NCBI GenBank assembly: GCA_036387335.1
Contig: DASVTZ010000126.1
Coordinates: forward strand, 1 to 64,000
Source of the DNA: Longimicrobium sp.
GTDB taxonomy: Bacteria > Gemmatimonadota > Gemmatimonadetes > Longimicrobiales > Longimicrobiaceae
DNA: 64,000 nucleotides
Direction: 5' to 3'
A program made the position numbers and the translations under genes. The notes below the pieces were generated by a model. The model was given only the letters and a program-made list of their open reading frames with translations. It was not told the origin of the DNA and did not search any database. Below, piece by piece: positions 8,046-16,117 of the stretch (position 1 is the stretch's first letter; every line of letters starts with the position of its first letter).

Positions 8046-8306
8046 TCAGTCGAGCGGAGCGATCTGGGACGGAGCCTGCCCATCCTGGCACCTGCGCCAG
8101 TTCTGGAGCAGCTCGAGCTGGTGCAGCGCAGTCCATTCCAGCACCATCGACCTCACGCGCCCGGGCGCCGCACCGTCGAGGATGCTGACGGGCGAGATAC
8201 CCACGACCAGCTCGTGCTCTCCATACACCGCGTGAAAGTGCGGCGGAGCGTGGTCATTGTAGAAGATCCGTATGAGGATCCCGTAGAACTGCGAGATCGT
8301 TGGCAT
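8046..8306 (-). CDS. DUF4160 domain protein
   Basis: 86 residues: MPTISQFYGILIRIFYNDHAPPHFHAVYGEHE, with the characteristic HxPPHFHA motif of DUF4160. It is the first gene of a three- or four-gene minus-strand unit: DUF4160, DUF2442, HicB-like and possibly the small ORF. The 116 bases upstream (8307-8422) contain AT-rich TATGTTATA, which may be the promoter. Confidence 0.85.
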   Translation of the reverse strand: MPTISQFYGILIRIFYNDHAPPHFHAVYGEHELVVGISPVSILDGAAPGRVRSMVLEWTALHQLELLQNWRRCQDGQAPSQIAPLD

Positions 8307-8422
8307 GCGCGCCGTACGTTGGCTCGGAGCAGTTCAGGCTTCGCGCGTATAACATAGCCCATCCTGGCGTGATCGGGGAGCGGGCCGGTTCGCGGCGCGG
8401 TGGTGCCATCCCAATCCGCGCT

Positions 8423-8641
8423 TCAGGCGAAAAACAGCCGCCCGCGGGCTCGCGGTACGACACGCCCCATCTCCCGCGCCACCGAGATCCACTCGTCGAT
8501 GACCATCTCGACGTTGGCAACGGACTCGGCGTACGTGGCTCCATCCGCCGCGCAGCCCGGCAGCTCCGGGACGAGCGAGATGAACGCGTTGTCCTCATCG
8601 CTCCAATGAACGATGAGCTCGTACCGATGTTCATTGTTCAT
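8423..8641 (-). CDS. HicB-like antitoxin-family protein (copy 1)
   Basis: 72 residues (NNEHRYELIVHWSDEDNAF...VPELPGCAADGATYAESV). ATG 8641 lies 16 bases behind the MFS stop on the same strand. It is a paralogue of 7542-7760 with conserved flanks, again with no HicA. A small HicB-fold protein of this sort may be a stand-alone regulator rather than an antitoxin. Confidence 0.8.
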   Translation of the reverse strand: MNNEHRYELIVHWSDEDNAFISLVPELPGCAADGATYAESVANVEMVIDEWISVAREMGRVVPRARGRLFFA

Positions 8642-8657
8642 CTGGAACTCCCACCAT

Positions 8658-9878
8658 TCAGGTCTGAGCGCCAACCACCCTGCCGCGCCGCATCGTCTCG
8701 GGGAGGAAGATGGCGACGAGGGCGGCCATCGCCAGCGCTGCACAGGCGGCGACGATAGTGTTGCCGCCGAAGCCCCAGTACGCGTACGTCGCGCCGGCCA
8801 GCGCGCTCCCCACGCCCGAGCCGGCCTGGCCGACCGCCATCGACAGGCTCATCAGCGAGCCGCGCTGCCGGTCGGGGACGAGCTCGGCCATCATCGCCTG
8901 AAAGGGGGAGGCGCGCGCGGCAAAGAGCGCCATCGTCCCGCCGAAAAGGAGGTAGGCGCCGGTGATGGAGCGCGCCAGGGGCACCGTGGCCGCGATCCCC
9001 ATCGCCAGGCCGATGCTGGCGCCGATCACCAGCCGCTTGCGCCCCGTGCGGTCGGAGAGCCGGCCGGCGGCGGGGCCCGTGAGCACCGTCGCCACGCCGC
9101 CGATGGCGAAGAGGAGCGCCACCTGCCCCGGCCCAGCCCCGCGCGCCTGCTCCAGCCAGGTGGGTAGGAAGAGGATGTACAGCGCCGTCCCCCCGAACAT
9201 CCCGAAGCTCGACAGGACGGCGACCGCCGCCGCGCGCCTCTCGAGCAGCGCGCGGTAGTGGCGCAGCAGGTAGCGCACGCCGAGCGGCGCCCGCTGCAGC
9301 TCCACGTCCGCGTGCGGCACCCAGCGCACGATCATCAGCCACGCGATCCCCATCGTGGCGGCGAAGACCAGGAACGGCGCGCGGAAGCCGCTGCGCGCCG
9401 CCAGCAGCGTCCCCACGGGGATGCCGAGGACCTGGCCGGCCGCCATCCCGCTCATCACCCAGCCGTTGGCCCACCCCCGCCGCTCGGGTGGAAAGTAGTC
9501 GCCCACGTACGCGGCGGTGGCGCCCGTCAGCACGCCGCCGCCCGCGCCCGTGAGCACGCGCACGGCCAGGAACGACCCGAATCCCAGCGCCAGCGCGTGC
9601 AGCGCCAGCCCCACCGTCATCGCCGCCGCGCCGGCCAGCAGCATTCGGCGCCGCCCCACCCGGTCCGAAACGGGCCCCGCGACCACCGCCACCAGGGCGA
9701 CGGCCACGGAGTACCCGGTGCTGATCCACGCCACGCGCCCCTCGGAGATGCGGAGCTGCTCCGCCACGCGGGGAAGGATCGGCGCCAGGATCATCGTCTG
9801 CGTGGTGACGGAGAAGACGAGGAGCCAGAGCGCCGCCAGCGTGGCCCAGGCCGGGGGGCGGCGGGCGGGAGCCGTCAC
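8658..9878 (-). CDS. MFS drug/metabolite transporter
   Basis: 406 residues with about 12 membrane helices. The motif A signature appears as GPVSDRVGRRRMLLAG after helix 2 and again as GRLSDRTGRKRLVIG in the second half. GAGGGVLTGATAAYVGDYFP in helix 5 matches motif-C-like drug/H+ antiporters of the Bcr/CflA and EmrB type. GTG 9878 overlaps the upstream ytxJ-like stop (GTGA), so the two genes are translationally coupled. Substrate unknown. Confidence 0.88.
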   Translation of the reverse strand: MTAPARRPPAWATLAALWLLVFSVTTQTMILAPILPRVAEQLRISEGRVAWISTGYSVAVALVAVVAGPVSDRVGRRRMLLAGAAAMTVGLALHALALGFGSFLAVRVLTGAGGGVLTGATAAYVGDYFPPERRGWANGWVMSGMAAGQVLGIPVGTLLAARSGFRAPFLVFAATMGIAWLMIVRWVPHADVELQRAPLGVRYLLRHYRALLERRAAAVAVLSSFGMFGGTALYILFLPTWLEQARGAGPGQVALLFAIGGVATVLTGPAAGRLSDRTGRKRLVIGASIGLAMGIAATVPLARSITGAYLLFGGTMALFAARASPFQAMMAELVPDRQRGSLMSLSMAVGQAGSGVGSALAGATYAYWGFGGNTIVAACAALAMAALVAIFLPETMRRGRVVGAQT

Positions 9879-10207
9879 CCGTTGGCGGCGCCGCCCAGGT
9901 GCTGCTCCAGCGCGTCCGCCCGGATCTCCATGCGCGACTCGTGGAAGACCGGCTTCCCCTGCCGCAGCAGGATCACCTGCGGCGACTCGTGCGTGATCCC
10001 GGTGCGCTCCTCGATGCTGTCGCTGAGGTCGCGGCTGGCGTGGATGTCGATGATGTTGATGGGCGCCTCGGGGTGGCGCTGCTCGAAGTCCGTCATCTGC
10101 TCGTGCGCCATCGCGCTGATGGGGCAGGTGGTGTTGTGCTTGAAGAGGATCGCCTCGTCGGCGCCGAAGAGCTGCTCCAGCGCCTGGCTGTCGGTCACGT
10201 CCCGCAT
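9875..10207 (-). CDS. ytxJ: YtxJ-type monothiol bacilliredoxin
   Basis: 110 residues, thioredoxin fold. FKHNTTCPISAMAHEQ carries the single active cysteine, PINIIDIHASRDLSDSIEE follows, and HESPQVILLRQGKPVFHESR contains the cis-proline. This is the YtxJ/BrxC family of bacillithiol-linked redoxins, which removes bacillithiol from mixed disulfides. ATG 10207 has AAGGGAGG 5 bases upstream. It suggests that the host makes bacillithiol (inference). Confidence 0.85.
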   Translation of the reverse strand: MRDVTDSQALEQLFGADEAILFKHNTTCPISAMAHEQMTDFEQRHPEAPINIIDIHASRDLSDSIEERTGITHESPQVILLRQGKPVFHESRMEIRADALEQHLGGAANG

Positions 10208-10321
10208 GATGCCTCCCTTGGGTGCGATGTTGCCGCTCGGATCGCGCGGCGGGCCGCCACCCCCGCGCAAAGGCCGGGCCTGCGGCGTGGGCCCCACCCC
10301 CAGCGTCGCTCCGCGACGCAT

Positions 10322-10354
10322 CCCCCTCCCCCCAAAACTGCCGGGGGGAGGGGG
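10322..10354. repeat. GC-rich hairpin repeat, family 2 copy 2
   Basis: CCCCCTCCCCCC (10322-10333) pairs with GGGGGGAGGGGG (10343-10354) around AAAACTGCC. It is a variant of the hairpins at 3901-3930 and 59500-59531. The 10208-10514 gap otherwise holds a family-4 hairpin and no gene. Confidence 0.6.
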
Positions 10355-10390
10355 CATGCTGGATCTCTGCATTCTGCCCAGATCTCGTAG

Positions 10391-10410
10391 GGGTGCGATT
10401 CATCGCGCCC
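10391..10410. repeat. Short palindromic repeat, family 4 copy 1
   Basis: GGGTGCGATTCATCGCGCCC, preceded by GTA, forms a compact imperfect dyad. A near copy is at 15268-15288 and a related GGGCAGAC/GTCTGCCC hairpin is at 15336-15357. Confidence 0.5.
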
Positions 10411-10514
10411 GCGGCCGGCGTCACACCGTGGCCCGTTGACGGGATTGCCTCTGTAAGCACCACATGCATACAGTTGTGGTGACTGTCGGCGAGCGCGAAC
10501 TGAAGGAGGGAGAC

Positions 10515-10709
10515 ATGGACCATGAGGATACCATGCTGGTAAAACGGCGCCTCCCTGACAGGCGGCGCGGCGAGACGAACTGGGCGCGCGTGGATGCGCT
10601 CACCGATCAGGAGATCGAGGCGGCGGTCGCGGATGATCCCGATGCCCCGCCGCTCCTGGACGAGGAGTTCTGGGCGAGCGCCGAGTTGGTCGTCCCGGCG
10701 GGAAGGTAG
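10515..10709 (+). CDS. Short BrnA-like antitoxin-family protein
   Basis: 64 residues; ATG 10515 behind GAAGGAGGGAGAC. The core NWARVDALTDQEIEAAVADDPDAPPLLDEEFWASAEL matches the N-terminal half of BrnA/CopG-type antitoxins (xDWxRVxALTDxEIxxAxxxDPDAPP). The protein ends where the ribbon-helix-helix would begin, and no BrnT toxin flanks it. It may be a truncated antitoxin or a stand-alone regulator. Confidence 0.6.
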   Translation: MDHEDTMLVKRRLPDRRRGETNWARVDALTDQEIEAAVADDPDAPPLLDEEFWASAELVVPAGR

Positions 10710-10866
10710 CAAGCGGAATCGCCCACGCCGGGGCCGCCAACGGAACGCTCATCTGGGCCATGGACCTCCCGGAATCGTGGACGGGTATCCCCTGCCGCAC
10801 GTGACTGAAATTGCGGTCGCGTAGAAGCGGGGCCGTCGGCTCCGTCCACTCCTTCCCGGGGGCAAC

Positions 10867-11418
10867 ATGAGGCTTGCGACGTTGGTGATGATCGGTGCGG
10901 TGGCGGCACTCACGGCCGGTTCCGCATCCGCACAGGCTGCGACGGACCAGTCCAGCACGCGCGGGCTGGGCGTGGGCGTGAGCTTCAACGCGAGCGCGGT
11001 GGGCGTCGGAGCGCCGAGGGAGGCGAACACGGGGAGCGGAGTCGGTGTGGCCGTAGGATACGGGGTCAACGAGCACCTCAGCTTCTTCGCCCGTACCAAC
11101 TACGCCTACCGCTCGTCGCACCTGGATGCGGGTGTGCGCTACAGCTTCGGCGGTCCGCGCGCGGCGCTGCGCCCGTACGCGGAGCTGGCGGCGACCCGCG
11201 CCGGTACCACGCCGGCCGAGGGGTTCCGCTCGACCGGGTACGGAGCGACCGCCGGGGTCGGGGTGGAGTACTTCGTCAGCCGCAAGCTCGCGCTGGACGT
11301 AGGCGTCGTCCATTCGGAGGGGCGGTTCACCAGCCGGGAATTCGCCGGCGAGCCGGTCGACGGCACGTTCCGCTTCACCTCATCGCGCCTGAACATCGGG
11401 CTGAAGTGGCACCCGTAG
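10867..11418 (+). CDS. Outer-membrane beta-barrel protein
   Basis: 183 residues with a signal peptide cleaved after SASAQ (about residue 23). Alternating hydrophobic strands follow: GVGVAVGYGVNEHLSFFARTNY, HLDAGVRYSFGG and GVGVEYFVSRKLALDVGVVHSEG. It ends in RLNIGLKWHP, an aromatic-rich end of the OmpA/OprF-like eight-strand type. A strong hairpin terminator follows at 11444. The gap 10710-10866 shows nothing else. Confidence 0.8.
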   Translation: MRLATLVMIGAVAALTAGSASAQAATDQSSTRGLGVGVSFNASAVGVGAPREANTGSGVGVAVGYGVNEHLSFFARTNYAYRSSHLDAGVRYSFGGPRAALRPYAELAATRAGTTPAEGFRSTGYGATAGVGVEYFVSRKLALDVGVVHSEGRFTSREFAGEPVDGTFRFTSSRLNIGLKWHP

Positions 11419-11443
11419 AGCGCTGACGGGGAACGAACATCGA

Positions 11444-11475
11444 GAGGGTGCTCACACGGCCGGGTGAGCACCCTC
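11444..11475. terminator. Bidirectional hairpin terminator
   Basis: GAGGGTGCTCAC and GTGAGCACCCTC form a 12-bp stem with a short loop, followed by TTCGCTTTT on the plus strand. It lies between the convergent beta-barrel and EamA genes and overlaps the last codons of the latter. Confidence 0.8.
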
Positions 11476-12327
11476 TTCGCTTTTCTCATTCGCAAGCACC
11501 ACCAGGAGCACGCCGGCCAGCACGACCGCCGCGAACAGGTACCCGGCCGCGCCCAGCCGCTCCCCCCACACCAGGTACGCGGCGATGGCGGCGACGACGG
11601 GCTCGGTGGTGGCGACGGTGGCGGCGCGCGTCGCCTCGATGCGGCGAAGGCCGGCGCTGTACAGGAGGTACGAGCCGTAGGTGGGCACCACGGCCAGGAA
11701 CACGAGGACCGCCCACGTGGCCGCGGCCTTGTCGGGATGGAAGCGGAAGAACGGAAGGAGCCCCGCGGCGCCCAGCGGCAGTGCGTAAAGGAAGAGCGTG
11801 GGCGTGGGATAGCGCGGAAAGTAGCGCTTCCCGAAGACGTAGTGCGTCGCGTATGCCCACCCTGAGACCAGCCCCCAGAAGATCGCGCCCGCCCCTACCC
11901 GCACCTCCCCGCCCGCCGCGCGCGCCAGCCCCGCCACCCCCACCAGCGTGAGCGCGAGGGCGAGCACCTTGCGCCCGCCGAGCGTCTCCCATCCCAGCAG
12001 CCAGGCGAGGAGCGCCACCCACACGGGCGCCGTGTACAGGAGCACCGCCGCCAGCGACGCGCCACCCAGCCGCACCGCCTGCATGTACGACGCGAAAAAG
12101 AGCGCGATCCCAACCAGCCCGAACGCGAACACCGCGGGCACGTCGCGCCGCTCGACTCTGACGCGACGCAGCGCCGCCGCGTGCGCGCCAAAGAGCACCG
12201 CCGCGATCGCCGCGCGCCAGAACGCGATCTCCAGCGGGTCGATTCCGTCGCGCAGCGCGAACCTGGAGGCGGGGCCGAGCAGTCCCCAAAGCACCGCCGC
12301 GCAGACGACGTAGATGTATCCCATCAT
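11452..12327 (-). CDS. EamA/DMT-superfamily transporter
   Basis: 291 residues with ten predicted helices in two EamA repeats. The first repeat opens YVVCAAVLWGLLGPASRFAL and the second GAIFWGLVSGWAYATHYVFGKR. The late motif ATVATTEPVVAAIAAYLVWGE is typical of the second repeat. Drug/metabolite exporter family; substrate unknown. The start is one of two adjacent ATG codons (12327 or 12324). The C-terminal codons overlap the terminator hairpin. Confidence 0.85.
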   Translation of the reverse strand: MMGYIYVVCAAVLWGLLGPASRFALRDGIDPLEIAFWRAAIAAVLFGAHAAALRRVRVERRDVPAVFAFGLVGIALFFASYMQAVRLGGASLAAVLLYTAPVWVALLAWLLGWETLGGRKVLALALTLVGVAGLARAAGGEVRVGAGAIFWGLVSGWAYATHYVFGKRYFPRYPTPTLFLYALPLGAAGLLPFFRFHPDKAAATWAVLVFLAVVPTYGSYLLYSAGLRRIEATRAATVATTEPVVAAIAAYLVWGERLGAAGYLFAAVVLAGVLLVVLANEKSEEGAHPAV

Positions 12328-12353
12328 CCCGGTGGCGCAGTCAACGGCATTGC

Positions 12354-12436
12354 CTCACGCGGAGACGCGGAGACACGGAGGAGGAGAAAATGGAGGCTCG
12401 TATTTCTCTCTCTGCGTCTCCGCGCCTCCGCGTGAG
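12354..12436. repeat. Inverted repeat, family 3 copy 2 (CGCGGAGAC type)
   Basis: CTCACGCGGAGACGCGGAGAC on the left pairs with GCGTCTCCGCGCCTCCGCGTGAG on the right around an AT-richer loop. It is nearly the same as the element at 56044-56115. Confidence 0.65.
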
Positions 12437-12448
12437 ACCCAAGGAAAG

Positions 12449-13312
12449 TCAGATCGACTCCACCGAAACCCGCTGCCACGCGCTCCAGCGGCCACCTGCC
12501 TCCAAGCGCACGGGCACGGCGACGCTCCCCGCCTCCACGCACAGCATCTGGAGGTACTCGTCATCGGCCATGTCGTCCAGCTTCGCGGCGCCCTCGATCC
12601 ACGGGTTCCACACGACGGCGTCGGCGAAGCCCCCCTTCTCCAGCACCAGCATCCGCCCGCCGGCGCCATCGCGGATGCGGAGGAGGTCGGGGGCGTCGCG
12701 GTAGACACGGTCGAGCGGGGCGTGCACGGTGAGCTCGTCTTCGTCCTGCGCACGGTCGCGGTCCAGCTCCTTGTCGTGGAAGGAGATGCCTTTGAGGCCG
12801 AGCACCGCCGCCTCACGCACGTCCGCCACGCGGAAGTAGCTGTGCAGCGCCGCCGTGAACTCGATCTCCTCGTCGCCGCGGTTGAAGACGTCCAGCCGCA
12901 GCTCCAGTCCGCGCTCGTCCAGCACGACGGCGAGCGAGGCCAGAAAGGTGTGCGGCCAGAGGTTGAGCGTTTCCGGCGAATCGGTAAGGACGAAGGTGGC
13001 GCGCGCCACCCCTTCCGCGCCGGCGGCCTCGGGGAGCGCCCATTCCGCCACCCGCGCGAAGCCGTGCTTGGGAAGCGGCCCCTGCTCCGCGAACTGCGGG
13101 AAGATGACGGGGACGCCGCCGCGGATTGCGCTGGCCGCATCGAAGCGCGCGCGGCGGCTCACGAAGAAGACCTCCTCGCCTCCCGCCGGCACGTACGAGG
13201 TGAGGTGCGCCCCGTGCGCGTACGCCTCGGCGCGGGCGCCGGAGGGGTGCGTTAGGATCACGCGCGGCAGGTCGTTCTCGCCCGCCTCGACGGCGGCGGA
13301 TGGGTCGGTCAT
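12449..13312 (-). CDS. D-hexose-6-phosphate mutarotase
   Basis: 287 residues of the aldose-1-epimerase-like beta-sandwich, YeaD branch. IRGGVPVIFPQFAEQGPLPKHGFAR matches the substrate-binding strand with the catalytic-region histidine, and ALHSYFRVADV and VVWNPWIEGAAKLDDM follow in family order. It interconverts alpha and beta anomers of hexose 6-phosphates. ATG 13312; monocistronic. Length is normal for the family. Confidence 0.88.
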   Translation of the reverse strand: MTDPSAAVEAGENDLPRVILTHPSGARAEAYAHGAHLTSYVPAGGEEVFFVSRRARFDAASAIRGGVPVIFPQFAEQGPLPKHGFARVAEWALPEAAGAEGVARATFVLTDSPETLNLWPHTFLASLAVVLDERGLELRLDVFNRGDEEIEFTAALHSYFRVADVREAAVLGLKGISFHDKELDRDRAQDEDELTVHAPLDRVYRDAPDLLRIRDGAGGRMLVLEKGGFADAVVWNPWIEGAAKLDDMADDEYLQMLCVEAGSVAVPVRLEAGGRWSAWQRVSVESI

Positions 13313-13405
13313 GCGGGGTCTGGCGTGGATGGTTGCCGTTTCATGCGACTGCGCGTCCGCAACATCGCTGTCGCGGACGCGCGAGCCTGCTCGATCAGCC
13401 GCCGT

Positions 13406-15169
13406 TCACCGCGAGGGGGACGGCGGGGTTCCCGATCCACCCGCCGTTCCCCCGCTGGGCGGCGATGGCGGGGGAGGCGGCGGCGCGGGCGGCAGCACGA
13501 TGGTGTCGCGCGGCGGCGTGGGCGTCGGCGCTGGGGGTTGCGGCTGCGGTTGCGGCTGCTGCGGCACCGGTTGGGGCGCCGGCGGCTGCGGCTGGGGCTG
13601 CGGCTGCTGCGGTACCGGCTGCGGCTGCGGCGGCTGGGGTTGCGGCTGCTGCGGCTGCGGTCGCGGCTGCTGGGGGACGGGCCGGCGCGGCGCCTGTCGC
13701 TGCGGCGGCAGGTTGGGGCGCGGACGCTGCACCGGCTGGCGCTGAACGGGCTGCGCCGGAGCCGGGCGCGGCACCACCTGCCCCGGCTGCGGTGCCGGAG
13801 CGCTGGGCTGGGGCGCCGGCTGCGTGATTACCGGAGCATTGCCGCCGTCATCGGGGTTAGACGGCTCCGCCGGCACCTGCACCGGCTCGCCGCCGCCCGG
13901 ATCTTCCACCGGCTGCGTGGGGCCCGGATCGACCGGGAGCGGCTCGTCGGCCGGATCGTCCTCGGGCTCGCCGCCGCTCGTTCTCACGGAGTCCGCCGGA
14001 ACGCCCGGCGACCGGTCCACGTCGCCGCCGCCCCGGTTCATCGCCCACAGCCCCGCCACCAAACCGAGGAGGAGGATCGGCAGCACCAGCATCCACGCCG
14101 GGCGTTTGCGGCGCGGCGGGGGCGGGGTGGGGTTTTCGCGCAGCGGCGGCGGCGGTGCGGCGGGCGGCGGCGCGTGCTGCACCGGCACCGCGGCCGCCAC
14201 CGGCACGACGACGGGCGTGGGCGCGATCACCGTCCGCTCGTCGTCGTCGTCCATGATGGGCGGCAGGGAGGTGGCGATCAGCGTGCCGCTGTCCTCCTCG
14301 TTCTCGGCTGCATCCAGCGCCGCCGCGAACTCCCCCGCGTCCGTGAAGCGGGCCCCCGGCTCCGGGAGCATGGCGCGCTCGATCACCGCCGCCAGCTCGG
14401 GCGACACCTGCGGGTTCAGCTCGCGGATCGGCTGCAGCGACGACGGCGAGCCGGAATCGCGATCCGCGCCGAAGGGCTTCTTCCCGGTGAGGAGCTGGTA
14501 GCCCACCACCCCCAGCGCGTACACGTCGGTCGCGGGGGTCAGCGTCAGGTCGCCGCGCAGCTGCTCCGGCGACGCGTACGCCGGCGAGAGCGGCGCGGCG
14601 CCGCGGGTGCGCGTCATCGACCCGTCGTCGTCGTCCGCCGTCAGCCGCGCGATGCCGAAGTCCAGCACGCAAACGCGGAACGGCTGGTCCCCCTGCGCCT
14701 CGGCCAGAAAGAGGTTCGCGGGCTTGATGTCGCGGTGGATCAGCCCCGCGCGGTGCCCCACGGCGATCCCCTCGGCCCCGTCGCGCAGGATGCGCAGCGC
14801 CAGTGGCAGGGGAGGACGCCCTTCGCGCGCCAGGTACGCGGCCACGTTCTCGCCGCGCAGCAGCTCCATGACGATGAAGTCGATCCCCGTGTCCGGATCG
14901 GTCCCGAAGTCGTAGACCGGCACCACGTTGGGGTGGTGCGGCAGGGCGGCTGCCGCGCGCGCCTCGCGCTCGAAGCGGGCGCGCATGTGCTCGCGGAGCT
15001 CGGGCGTGGGCGCGGGAATGGAGAGCACCTTGACCGCGGTGGGGCGCCCCAGCCGCAGGTCGTCGGCGCAGTAGACCACGGCGAACCCGCCGCGGCCGAT
15101 CACCTCTCGTATCGTGTACCGTTTCACCAGCGTTCGGCCGGTGAGCAGCTCTTCGAACCCTGAAGACAT
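13406..15169 (-). CDS. Membrane Ser/Thr protein kinase with P/Q-rich outer tail
   Basis: 587 residues from ATG 15169 (MSSGFEELL). Hanks-type kinase: GRGGFAVVYCADD at 25-37, catalytic lysine K47 in TAVKVL, HRDIKPANLF at 145-154, DFG at 170-172, and SPEQL in place of APE. The activation-loop sequence TRTRGAAPLSPAY is phosphorylatable. One membrane helix (about 358-377) separates an outer region rich in Pro and Gln (about 180 residues of QPQPQPP repeats) rather than PASTA domains. Extracytoplasmic low-complexity tails of this sort may bind cell wall or act as spacers. The operon partner is unknown. Confidence 0.9.
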   Translation of the reverse strand: MSSGFEELLTGRTLVKRYTIREVIGRGGFAVVYCADDLRLGRPTAVKVLSIPAPTPELREHMRARFEREARAAAALPHHPNVVPVYDFGTDPDTGIDFIVMELLRGENVAAYLAREGRPPLPLALRILRDGAEGIAVGHRAGLIHRDIKPANLFLAEAQGDQPFRVCVLDFGIARLTADDDDGSMTRTRGAAPLSPAYASPEQLRGDLTLTPATDVYALGVVGYQLLTGKKPFGADRDSGSPSSLQPIRELNPQVSPELAAVIERAMLPEPGARFTDAGEFAAALDAAENEEDSGTLIATSLPPIMDDDDERTVIAPTPVVVPVAAAVPVQHAPPPAAPPPPLRENPTPPPPRRKRPAWMLVLPILLLGLVAGLWAMNRGGGDVDRSPGVPADSVRTSGGEPEDDPADEPLPVDPGPTQPVEDPGGGEPVQVPAEPSNPDDGGNAPVITQPAPQPSAPAPQPGQVVPRPAPAQPVQRQPVQRPRPNLPPQRQAPRRPVPQQPRPQPQQPQPQPPQPQPVPQQPQPQPQPPAPQPVPQQPQPQPQPPAPTPTPPRDTIVLPPAPPPPPPSPPSGGTAGGSGTPPSPSR

Positions 15170-15267
15170 CGTGCGTTCCGCGGGCGGTGGGTGCGCGCTC
15201 CGGTGCCCACTGCGGGCAAAGAACCCCACCCCGGCAAGATGCGGTCCGGGCCGGTGCGGTCCCCGCA

Positions 15268-15357
15268 GGGGCGCGATCCGTCGCGCCCGCCCTCGCCCCT
15301 ATCGCGATCCCCGCCCCGCCCCACCGATCCCGTAGGGGCAGACCCACGTGTCTGCCC
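15268..15357. repeat. Two short hairpin repeats, family 4
   Basis: GGGGCGCGATCCGTCGCGCCC (15268-15288; near copy at 10391) and GGGCAGAC...GTCTGCCC (15336-15357). They occupy the 300-base gap between the kinase and the next gene. No gene or clear promoter was seen in the rest of 15170-15472. Confidence 0.5.
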
Positions 15358-15472
15358 GTGCCTGCCGATGCGCCGACCTCTGCCGGATCGCGCCCGTGCC
15401 CCGCGTTGTAACCAGATAAAGGTGCCGCGACCGCGGTTCCACCACCCCGCACCCGCCGCGGCACCCACCCCG

Positions 15473-16021
15473 TCACGCCCCGTGCCCGCCCGACCCCTGC
15501 GCGGGAATGGCGCCGCACGCCACGGGCGCCATCGGGTCCGCCCCCGCGCCGGCGTGGAAGTTCACCACGTGCTGCCCGTTCATCACTGTCCCCATCGACA
15601 CCTTCACGGTGCTGGTGGAAGTGCCGGTGCCGCCCGCCATCGCCACACTCTCCAGCGGAGCCACCACCGGCCCCAGCTGGTCGCACGTCCCCGAGTGGAT
15701 GTGGCCCGGGTGCGTCGCGGTCCCCTGCCCCTGGAGCGTGACGGTCACCATCGTCTCGGCGGCGCCGTGCTCCATGATCTGCGCCTGCCCGGTGACCCCG
15801 GAGTTGTTGAGCGCCGTCAGCTGCACGGGAGTGGTGGCCGAGCTCTGCCCCGTCATCGTGCTCTCCGCGGGCGTGGTCGGCGGAGTGGTGGCACTCGGCG
15901 CCGGCGACACGGCTGCGGTCGTCGTATCCCCGCCCCCCTCGGCACCGCCATCACCGCCGCCCCCGCAGGCAGCAACCGACAGCGCAAGCGCCGGCAACAC
16001 CCATGTCCGAAACGCGATCAT
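15473..16021 (-). CDS. Secreted lipoprotein with CHRD/SOD-like beta domain
   Basis: 182 residues from ATG 16021 (MIAFRTWVLPALALSVAAC), with a lipobox ending SVAAC and a CAGGAGAAG ribosome site. A Ser/Thr/Pro linker leads to a domain with GQAQIMEHGAAETMVTVTLQG, THPGHIHSGTCDQLGPVVAPLESV and GQHVVNFHAG. This GHIH...C pattern is shared by CHRD proteins and Cu/Zn superoxide dismutase-like folds. The metal ligands of true SODs are incomplete, so enzymatic activity is doubtful. Confidence 0.75.
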   Translation of the reverse strand: MIAFRTWVLPALALSVAACGGGGDGGAEGGGDTTTAAVSPAPSATTPPTTPAESTMTGQSSATTPVQLTALNNSGVTGQAQIMEHGAAETMVTVTLQGQGTATHPGHIHSGTCDQLGPVVAPLESVAMAGGTGTSTSTVKVSMGTVMNGQHVVNFHAGAGADPMAPVACGAIPAQGSGGHGA

Positions 16022-16117
16022 AGTCTTCTCCTGTCGATGTGGACGCACGGCCGCATTGGCCAAGCGCGCCTCCCGCCATGCAAGCCCCGTTCACACACCC
16101 GGGTGCACGCCCCCGCA

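Noticed and set aside
9879-10712. Extension of the MFS protein upstream of 9878
   Set aside because: It is antisense or out-of-frame to ytxJ and the BrnA-like gene; the GTGA overlap gives a natural start.
13406-15163. Plus-strand frames of about 610 residues opposite the Ser/Thr kinase
   Set aside because: The kinase motifs on the minus strand are unambiguous; the plus frame is His/Arg-rich shadow.
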